DNA of 21,575 nt from Holosporales bacterium (GTDB lineage: Bacteria; Pseudomonadota; Alphaproteobacteria; RUG11792), in the NCBI GenBank assembly GCA_031267075.1, contig JAIRZU010000012.1, positions 1 through 21,575 on the forward strand, given 5' to 3'. Made by a program: the position numbers and the translations under genes. The notes under the pieces are model-generated. The model searched no databases and was not told where the DNA came from. It saw only the letters and a list, made by a program, of their open reading frames with translations. Below are positions 16,105 through 21,575 of the stretch, piece after piece. Each line of letters begins with the position of its first letter. Positions within the stretch are counted from its first letter, which is position 1.

Positions 16105-17569
16105 TTAGACCAGTGGAGGCCTGGTGTAGGAGACGTAGGCTGTGGGTTTGTTGTAGTACCCGTACCTGGTTTTTGCCTTGGCCGCTTGCAAAGTTTCTAT
16201 GACTCCGCTTGCCAGCTTGAAGGTGCTTTCGGCGCCGTAGTTGTACTGGGGGTAGGGAGCGTTTGGAGTATATGCGAACCAATGGTGATTTCCGGCCGCA
16301 CCTGAGCTGGTTGTGTGGAAGTAGTCTGCATCTGTGGCGATGATGGCTATTTCTATTCGTGCGTTGGTGCGGGTCATCGCAAGGTCCGCTACCTGCAAGA
16401 TCCAATCGAGACAGCTACCCTCAAGTGGCGTGGCGGCTAGCGCTCTATCCTGTGTGTAAACTATCATTGGACCGATCGAGCTGCCCTCTTGGGTTATTGC
16501 CACTGCTGTCATAGCCTCATCCGGTGGGCAGTCGCTCACGTCTACGTAAAGTCCGGTGGATGCGTACGATGGGGTCCCGGGGTCGGATTCTCCGCTTTCG
16601 ATGTGGGCGCTCCCATAAGGGCAGGCCTCAGCTAAGCCGGCTACGCAAGATGTATTGTGGACGTTGTTCGCCAGCCAGTCCGCGTAGGGCTGTGGGAGGC
16701 CCAGGGCGCTGACGGTATCCCTAACTAATTGCGCGGCTATCCGCTGGCATGTGGGACACAGGTATGGCTCTGGTGTTGGCTCATACTGCGCAGTTCCGGG
16801 TTCAGGTGGGAGTTCGCCAGCCGGCTCTACTGCTTCGAGTATCCTCGCCGCGTATAGCCGTGAGGTGTTAAGAAATGTTGTTCTGGTTTCGAGAATAGCG
16901 CCGAATAGCGTCGGTGGTATGTGACACGGGTACACCACTGGGGTACCGATTAGTTGCTGGAGACCTGCGACTGTCCCTTGCAGCCTTCTCACTTTTGCAT
17001 GCAATGAGCCGGTGTTTTCAGCCGTTGCTGCGGTGTCGCCTTCACTCCCGATTGCCTCCCCGATGGTTGTCAGTGCTGTGCAGGCATCCTCAGATTTGTT
17101 AGCAGCGTTACCGGCATGTTCGAGGATCTTCGGTAGCCCAGAGGTGGTATCTGTAACAGTTGCCTGCACTCCAGCTATCCGGCCAAACACTGTGTCGGCA
17201 TTGGCATCATCAAACTTGGTACCTATTGCATCTATCATGTCCTTAGAGTTGGTGGCTGCCGCTGTTGCTTGACCGTGAATCGCAGCTAGTCCAGTCCCCT
17301 CATCTGTCAGTGCCTCCGTGATGGGCTCAATCGATGGAAACTCGATGGAAGATGGTTTTTCAATGGATTGCTTGAGCTTCAGTAACTCCAGCTCCGTCCT
17401 GTCGATAGATCTCTGGAGGAACTCCATGGTTTCGAACAACGTTCCCCTACTTGGATGAGGTACTCCATCTCCAGCTCTCTCAACTAAAGTACTCTCTCTC
17501 TCTAGAACTCCAGGCCTCACAGGCTATTAGTCCTAGAATGAGTGTTGATGTTACAAGTTTGCTTTTCAT
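16105..17569 (-). CDS. Lipoprotein B, out-of-frame (OFF) copy of a phase-variable pair
   Basis: The start at 17569 follows aggggagga and gives MKSKLVTSTLILGLIAC, a lipoprotein signal almost identical to gene A (lipobox LIAC). The next tract has only six AG units, so this frame stops at 17480-17482 after 29 codons. A body of about 470 codons is open in another frame from 17520 to 16105. One extra AG unit would join both into a 488-residue lipoprotein with RERESTLVERAG at the junction, the same register as gene A. The body has a helical, coiled-coil-like start (about LFETMEFLQRSIDRTELELL), Ala/Thr-rich repeats, and a Cys-containing C-terminal half with CPTCQ. No known domain was recognised. The body is free of stops, so it looks switched off, not decayed; a sequencing or assembly slip is the alternative. 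Confidence 0.8.
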
Positions 17570-17666
17570 GTTTTCCTCCCCTTGAGGATATAAGATTCTA
17601 TAAGTAGGTTAGCATGTGAAGGGTTAAAATTTAGTTAACGGAGAAGATTATTTTCTCATGGGCGTA
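17459..17666 (-). repeat. Inverted-repeat copy B: shared upstream region, signal peptide and AG tract
   Basis: Reverse complement matches 976-1192. Together the two copies form inverted repeats of about 200 bp facing inward around 16.3 kb. Differences are mostly small indels, including the loss of one AG unit. Confidence 0.85.
17492..17503 (-). repeat. (AG)6 dinucleotide tract in gene B
   Basis: Six CT units on the plus strand (AG on the coding strand) between agtact-side codons and tctagaa. The frame before and after the tract differs by what one AG unit would restore. Confidence 0.9.
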
Positions 17667-17701
17667 TTACGGGTCTCTGAGCACCTACCTCTATGTGTTA
17701 T

Positions 17702-17741
17702 AAACAACAACTCACCGGCTAAAGCCGGTGAGTTGTTGTTT
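17702..17741. other. Perfect 18-bp hairpin with TAAA loop in a divergent intergenic region
   Basis: aaacaacaactcaccggc pairs perfectly with gccggtgagttgttgttt around a 4-base loop. It lies upstream of both divergent genes, so it is badly placed for a simple terminator. It could be a bidirectional insulator or terminator, or a leftover of a palindromic element. The rest of 17570-17956 holds the gene B upstream region and the 17957 promoter; 17742-17890 shows nothing I can assign. Confidence 0.6.
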
Positions 17742-17893
17742 AATCCCCCAAAACTGTACGTGCGATTTTCGGGAGAGCTTATGCAACAACCCTAATGTAA
17801 AATTTCCTAACAGGGCCTAATCTTTAAGTCATGCTCATAGGCATAATGGCGAGGGTTTATGCCCATCCCACGTAATGGAAGTAAAAATAAGAT

Positions 17894-17922
17894 TTGACAA
17901 GCCCGCAGCTCAGAAGTATACT
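17894..17922 (+). promoter_or_regulatory. Strong sigma70-type promoter of the 17957 gene
   Basis: TTGACA (17894-17899), 17-bp spacer, TATACT (17917-17922), about 34 bases before the start codon. Five or six of six matches at each hexamer. Confidence 0.8.
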
Positions 17923-17956
17923 GTAACGGTTAATCCAACGTCACTTAGAGGGAAGT

Positions 17957-18433
17957 ATGAGAACAAGATTGAAGAAGAGCAGCATGCTGCTTATTAGCAT
18001 GGTAGCAGCCGGGGTCATGATGACCGGGAATGGTGAGGCGATGTGCGCCACGTGCTGTACCATTGCTGGAGAAGCACCTAGTGGGGGGAGGGGGCCACAA
18101 CTCAAGAGGGAACCTACTGCCGCTGAGAAGGAATATGAAGCACGGTCGTTTACGGGGTTCTGGTGGGGTAACCTGAATCTCCAGATGGAAAGCCTAGAAC
18201 AAGCAAGACGGAGGGAAGAACAGGAAGCACAGAGGATAAGAGAGGTATCGGCACAGCTACAACAGGCGCAGGCCGAAAAGAAGAGAATGGGCCAGCAAGG
18301 AAATGCGCAGCGACACCTACCATTAATCCAGTACAGGTCCGAAGAGGACAAGCTAGAGGAGATGCAGAACTGCGAGTTCCTCGAGGCCAGCGGCGGCGAA
18401 ACCCAGCCAGATCATCCATCTGGCAGCGAATAG
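17957..18433 (+). CDS. Small secreted protein with Glu/Arg/Gln coiled coil
   Basis: A 158-residue protein. AGAGGGA lies just before the ATG. The N-terminus MRTRLKKSSMLLISMVAAGV is a signal peptide, probably cut after GEA (about residue 28), leaving a Cys-rich start (MCATCC). Residues about 75-113 form a charged segment rich in Glu, Arg and Gln (SLEQARRREEQEAQRIREVS) typical of a coiled coil. No family is recognised. It has its own near-consensus promoter, so it may be well expressed. It diverges from gene B and converges on rsmI. Confidence 0.72.
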   Translation: MRTRLKKSSMLLISMVAAGVMMTGNGEAMCATCCTIAGEAPSGGRGPQLKREPTAAEKEYEARSFTGFWWGNLNLQMESLEQARRREEQEAQRIREVSAQLQQAQAEKKRMGQQGNAQRHLPLIQYRSEEDKLEEMQNCEFLEASGGETQPDHPSGSE

Positions 18434-18493
18434 GTAGCTGGCTCTGCTGCCACAATGCAGATTGAGAGTAGAACGTACCTCCACACACAGGCA

Positions 18494-18525
18494 TGAAGGG
18501 GTTGAGCTGCCATCTCTCCCCTTCA
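18494..18525. terminator. First of two hairpins between convergent 17957 gene and rsmI
   Basis: tgaagggg pairs with ccccttca over a 16-base loop, directly next to a second, longer hairpin. Confidence 0.35.
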
Positions 18526-18558
18526 CTCCATAATCAGAGCAAGAAACTGATTATGGAG
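18526..18558. terminator. Second hairpin, 12-bp perfect stem, next to the rsmI stop
   Basis: ctccataatcag pairs with ctgattatggag around a 9-base loop, two bases from the rsmI stop. No T run follows on either strand, though the site between convergent genes fits a terminator. Confidence 0.5.
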
Positions 18559-18560
18559 GT

Positions 18561-19379
18561 TTATGTGAGGGGGCTGGTTTCCCCCAGGTACCTATACACC
18601 TTGCTCCTGCCGATCTTTGTGTAGCTGCTGAGGATCTCGCTCAGGTCTTTACGTGAGATTTTGCCGGCTAGCTCTCGTATGAGTGGAGCTAATTCCGCTA
18701 GCTCAGACTGAGGAGACTGCTGCTTCGGAGGAGAGAGCAGAATTACAAATTCACCACGAGGAGGATGGGACTCAAAATGCTCTATCACAGTGCTGAAGCT
18801 CCCACGTACGACCTCCTCATGGATCTTGGTGATTTCCCTTACGACCGCCACCTCTCTAGTTGGGAATTGCTTTTCCATTTGATGTAGAGTAGCAAGCAGC
18901 CTCCGTGGCGATTCGAAGAAAACTATCGAAGCATCCACATTTGTGAGTTGGTGAAATTTCTTGATATCAGCAAAGCCGGCAAAAAGAAACCTATCGCTCG
19001 GGAGGCCAGAGAGGATGAGGGCGGATAGAACAGATGATGCTCCAGGGATCACGGTGTACCCAATCTCATTCTCTATGCAAGCCGTAACTAGTCTGTAGCC
19101 TGGGTCGGAGATCAGAGGTGTTCCAGCATCGGATATCAGCCCGTACCTTTTCCCATCCGTCTTGATGGATCTCACAATCTTTGGGATAGCTGATTTTGCC
19201 GTTTGATCATTGTATATCATAAGCTGCTTTTGGATGCCGTAGTGCGCGAGGAGCTTGTGCGAAACTCGAGTATCTTCACACAGTATGACGTCGACGGATT
19301 GCAATGTCTCTATCGCCCTAAGTGTTATGTCTTTCAAATTTCCAATCGGAGTCGAAATTATATTTACATAAGTCTGCAT
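18561..19379 (-). CDS. rsmI: 16S rRNA (cytidine-1402-2'-O)-methyltransferase
   Basis: A 272-residue RsmI, a SAM-dependent tetrapyrrole-methylase-fold enzyme that 2'-O-methylates C1402 in the ribosomal P site. Family marks are STPIGNLKDITLRA near the N-terminus, CEDTRVSHKLL (about 34-44), SDAGTPLISDPGYRLV (about 82-97), the SAM-loop region VIPGASSVLSAL and FFESPRRL. Length is typical. AAGGAG lies 11 bases before the ATG, a rather long spacing. It diverges from the ugd-like gene over 75 bp that contain a palindrome. Confidence 0.95.
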   Translation of the reverse strand: MQTYVNIISTPIGNLKDITLRAIETLQSVDVILCEDTRVSHKLLAHYGIQKQLMIYNDQTAKSAIPKIVRSIKTDGKRYGLISDAGTPLISDPGYRLVTACIENEIGYTVIPGASSVLSALILSGLPSDRFLFAGFADIKKFHQLTNVDASIVFFESPRRLLATLHQMEKQFPTREVAVVREITKIHEEVVRGSFSTVIEHFESHPPRGEFVILLSPPKQQSPQSELAELAPLIRELAGKISRKDLSEILSSYTKIGRSKVYRYLGETSPLT

Positions 19380-19414
19380 AAATTTTTATGCTCCTTGCTG
19401 GGTAGGCACCGAGA

Positions 19415-19427
19415 TGCTATCATAGCA
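19415..19427. promoter_or_regulatory. 13-bp palindrome between divergent rsmI and ugd-like gene
   Basis: tgctatcatagca is perfectly symmetrical around its central c and lies between the two starts, so it could be an operator. No matching regulator is identified. Confidence 0.3.
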
Positions 19428-19454
19428 CTGCTGATTTGGCTGCGGTGTTATATA

Positions 19455-20834
19455 GTGGTAATCACTGTTATAGGAGGCGGGTTCGTAGGAACTGTTTCTG
19501 CTGCGTGTCTATGTGAGTTTGGATTCAATGTATGGCTTTGCGATGAGGACCCAGCTAAAGTAAAGCGATTGCAGGATAATGTAGCGCCATCGGATGAGCC
19601 CGGGATTGAGCAGGCATTAGCGAGACACGCCACCTCCGGCAGATTAACATTTTCTGAAGATGTGTACGGCCTGGTGCACAAGTCCGACATCATCATTATA
19701 TCAGTTCCGACGCTTATTGCAAACAGTGATTCCGATATGTCGGGGCTCCATAATGTGGTGGAGAAGGTGTCGTTAGAACTCAGCAGAGATCACTACACCG
19801 CTATGATCATAAAGACGAACGTCCCGGTTGGAGCCTGCTCCGTTATCGCGAATAACGTGAGGTTTTTGAGGCCTGATATCAGGCCTGGAGAGCAGTATGA
19901 TGTTATCGCAAATCCTGGTATCCTACGTGAGGGCTCCGCGATGCAAGACTTCGTTGAGCCCAACTTCGTTTTAGTTGGAACGAATACAGGCTCCGAGGCT
20001 TCAAAGAATATCATGCTTCAAATGTACGCTCCCCTCGTTGCCTCGAGGGTCCAGTTTGTGTTCGCATCATTTGAAACGGTGGAGCTAGTAAGGGCAGCGA
20101 CGATCGGATTCTCCACCGTTAAGATGACATATATCAACGAGATAGCAGATGTCTGTAGCAGGTGTGAAGCCGACATTAACACAGTAATCAAGTGTATGAC
20201 ACTGGATCATGAGATAGGGAATAAGGCACTTAAGGTCTCTCCTGGCTTCGGTGGAACGTCCTTCCCAAGAACCGTGAGGATACTTTCGCAGACGGCCAAA
20301 TCCCTGGGAGTTGACCTATCGGTTATCAATACGGTCATCGAAAGCAACAGGAGCAGAATCTCCGCCATCAAGCCTAGGATCATGAAGCTTCTATACGGTG
20401 AAGAAGGCAAAATGCTTCCGATTCAGCTCAAGAAAAAAGTAGCAATCTTGGGGCTTTCGTTCAAACCATTCACAAGTGATATCAAGGAGTCCCCCAGCAT
20501 CTTCGTAATTAGCGACCTTCTGAAGGAGGAGAATATCGAGGTTAACGTCTATGACCCTCTGTTCAAACCAGTCCGTGGAGAACGCTCCATAATCCCCCCC
20601 GAGATAATCAACCATAAAAACTTCTCTCTCTCGGAATCGGCCTATGATGCGGTAAGCCAGAGCGACATCCTGGTGATCATGACAAATTGGAACGAGTTCA
20701 TATCGCTCGATTTTAAGAAGATCCGTGAGCTCATGAACAAGCTACCTAACTCCAAACCCACTATCCTGGATTACAAAAACATGTTTTCTCCAAAGGATAT
20801 GAAAACCTTCAACTACATATCACAAGGGCAGTAG
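19455..20834 (+). CDS. UDP-glucose/GDP-mannose dehydrogenase homologue lacking catalytic residues
   Basis: A 459-residue protein from a GTG start chosen because it places VITVIGGGFVGTVSAA, the NAD-binding GxGxxG, at the N-terminus. The usual enzyme oxidises UDP-glucose to UDP-glucuronate. Fold signatures remain: REGSAMQDFVEP, SPGFGG, the C-terminal AILGLSFKPFTSDIKESPS and NVYDPL. But the active site is altered: the catalytic Cys (GGSCFPKD) is Ser269 (GGTSFPRT), the following Asp is Thr273, the Lys and Asn of KxxxN are Arg213 and Ile217, the Glu of NPEFLRE is Gly155, and the Thr of STVP is Asn122. The frame is intact over the full length, so it does not look like a fresh pseudogene. No strong ribosome-binding site is seen. 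Function as a dehydrogenase is doubtful. Confidence 0.8.
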   Translation: MVITVIGGGFVGTVSAACLCEFGFNVWLCDEDPAKVKRLQDNVAPSDEPGIEQALARHATSGRLTFSEDVYGLVHKSDIIIISVPTLIANSDSDMSGLHNVVEKVSLELSRDHYTAMIIKTNVPVGACSVIANNVRFLRPDIRPGEQYDVIANPGILREGSAMQDFVEPNFVLVGTNTGSEASKNIMLQMYAPLVASRVQFVFASFETVELVRAATIGFSTVKMTYINEIADVCSRCEADINTVIKCMTLDHEIGNKALKVSPGFGGTSFPRTVRILSQTAKSLGVDLSVINTVIESNRSRISAIKPRIMKLLYGEEGKMLPIQLKKKVAILGLSFKPFTSDIKESPSIFVISDLLKEENIEVNVYDPLFKPVRGERSIIPPEIINHKNFSLSESAYDAVSQSDILVIMTNWNEFISLDFKKIRELMNKLPNSKPTILDYKNMFSPKDMKTFNYISQGQ

Positions 20835-20869
20835 GTGGGGGTGGTGAGGAGAGGCCTATGAATGCACAA

Positions 20870-20946
20870 TGGTGCGCCCTGGAAGATTCGAACTCCCGAC
20901 CCACAGCTTAGAAGGCTGTTGCTCTATCCAACTGAGCTAAGAGCGC
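20870..20946 (-). tRNA. tRNA-Arg (anticodon TCT)
   Basis: A 77-base cloverleaf on the minus strand. Acceptor gcgctct pairs with agggcgc; D arm tagctcagttggatagagca; anticodon stem acagc/gctgt with loop cttctaa, giving anticodon TCT; T arm gtcgggagttcgaatcttcc. The discriminator A and the CCA end are encoded. Confidence 0.96.
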
Positions 20947-20962
20947 ATCACTTCAATACATG

Positions 20963-20989
20963 ATTATACATTTGGCCTCGAAATGTCAA
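20963..20989 (-). promoter_or_regulatory. Consensus promoter of tRNA-Arg
   Basis: On the minus strand a perfect TTGACA (20984-20989) and a perfect TATAAT (20963-20968) are separated by only 15 bp. The start would fall about ten bases before the mature tRNA. Confidence 0.65.
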
Positions 20990-21024
20990 ACCGATTCTGA
21001 ACGAGCACACATGTGGTATGTGAG

Positions 21025-21067
21025 ATGTCTCTCAGGGGAGGGCTCCTCACCGCTCCCCAGGAGACAT
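21025..21067 (-). terminator. Long imperfect hairpin downstream of the 21092 gene
   Basis: atgtctc and gagacat form an outer 7-bp stem and ggggag/ctcccc an inner one, with a small internal mismatch. It starts about 25 bases after the stop of the minus-strand gene. No U-tract follows. Confidence 0.4.
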
Positions 21068-21091
21068 GTATCTCGTTATTCGCCGTCGTCG

Positions 21092-21424
21092 TCACTGGGG
21101 AACAGGGCTGGGCAAGTCGGTATTAGGGAGTATCTGGGCGAGCTCAGCCTGATCTGCGTTGCTTAGTTGCTGTCGTAGTTCTTGCCAGGCTCCCTTCCCG
21201 TAGTGTTCTTCCACAGGGCACTGAACAGTTTCAATGATACTGTTAGCGAGCTTAGTATCTGCGTTTTTGCCTCTACTTCTGATGAGCGTTTCAAGACTGG
21301 TTGTCCAATCACTAAGAGCGACTTGTTTTCCGTTGATCGTGGCGGTTTTTTGTGGTGTATCGCTCGCGGCATACGCAGCGGTTCCCAGCAGCAATCCAAT
21401 CGTTAATAGCTTCAGTAGTTTCAT
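21092..21424 (-). CDS. Small periplasmic protein of unknown function
   Basis: A 110-residue protein with a clear Sec signal peptide (MKLLKLLTIGLLLGTAAYA, cleavage after residue 19). The mature 91 residues are polar and mostly helical-looking, with a single Cys in VQCPVEEHYGKGAW. AAAGGAAA precedes the ATG by about nine bases. Upstream, TATAAG and TTGCAA boxes 18 bp apart could be a promoter. No family is recognised. It lies upstream of the tRNA on the same strand but ends with its own hairpin. Confidence 0.72.
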   Translation of the reverse strand: MKLLKLLTIGLLLGTAAYAASDTPQKTATINGKQVALSDWTTSLETLIRSRGKNADTKLANSIIETVQCPVEEHYGKGAWQELRQQLSNADQAELAQILPNTDLPSPVPQ

Positions 21425-21575
21425 TGTTCGGTTTCCTTTCCGGTTCTTGTGCTTATATTAGAGTTGTTGCAAAAGTTGCAAATTTCCTCGAATTTTGATA
21501 AAAGTCATTCTACGTATGAGCCCAAGATAGAGACAAAAACATGCTTAACTATGAGTTCTTTGTAAAGAATCCAAG
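21425..21575. other. AT-rich right edge with no gene seen
   Basis: Holds the upstream region of the 21092 gene (a possible promoter around 21448-21481 with a direct repeat of gttgcaa) and then about 90 bases without a recognisable feature. Confidence 0.4.

Noticed and set aside
17742..17775. Possible group II intron remnant (ctgtacgtgcgattttc)
   Set aside because: Only a short stretch resembles the stem found near intron-encoded reverse transcriptases and the complementary arm is missing; too weak to claim.
19203..19454. N-terminal extension of the ugd-like protein
   Set aside because: It is mostly antisense to rsmI; the nucleotide-binding fold begins at the GTG at 19455.
20960..21166. 68-codon plus-strand ORF right of the tRNA
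   Set aside because: It covers the tRNA promoter, a hairpin and the end of the 21092 gene; no coding evidence.

Overview
The window looks like a piece of chromosome from a Gram-negative, host-associated bacterium, most likely an obligate intracellular alphaproteobacterium of the Rickettsiales type. That placement is an inference. It rests on scattered single housekeeping genes with short operons, many secreted, lipoprotein and beta-barrel surface proteins between them, a small C-terminal-Phe outer-membrane barrel, and an MsbA-like exporter that reads like those of Anaplasmataceae. The class Ia ribonucleotide reductase is instead strongly E. coli-like.

Layout from left to right. A proline-rich, tandem-repeat secreted protein runs leftward off the edge (1-590, minus). 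After an almost gene-free stretch comes lipoprotein gene A (1076-2008, plus). A four-gene plus-strand block follows: nrdB, nrdA, truA and prs, possibly with a 36-codon ORF between nrdA and truA. A converging outer-membrane beta-barrel gene (7521-8252) and a sensor histidine kinase (8535-9851) lie on the minus strand. The ctpA protease gene (9936-11171, plus) diverges from the kinase and converges on radA (minus). A second unrelated lipoprotein gene (12875-14065, plus) converges on an MsbA-type ABC exporter (minus). Lipoprotein gene B follows (16105-17569, minus), then a divergent small secreted coiled-coil protein (17957-18433, plus), rsmI (minus), a ugd-like dehydrogenase (plus), tRNA-Arg(TCT) (minus) and a small periplasmic protein (minus).

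The most interesting structure is the pair A and B. They share about 200 bp covering upstream region, ribosome-binding site, lipoprotein signal peptide and an (AG)n dinucleotide tract just after the lipobox cysteine; after that the proteins differ. Copy A has seven AG units and is in frame. Copy B has six AG units, so its signal peptide runs into a stop after 29 codons while a 470-codon body stays open in another frame. One added AG unit would fuse them. This is the signature of slipped-strand phase variation, ON in A and OFF in B. The copies are inverted relative to each other, so they could also recombine and invert or convert the 16 kb between them.

The second notable item is the UDP-glucose dehydrogenase homologue, which keeps the fold signatures but has lost the catalytic cysteine and most other active-site residues. 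The Prs homologue is also short and has lost the usual catalytic-loop arginine. Several gene ends carry long hairpins without a U-tract.
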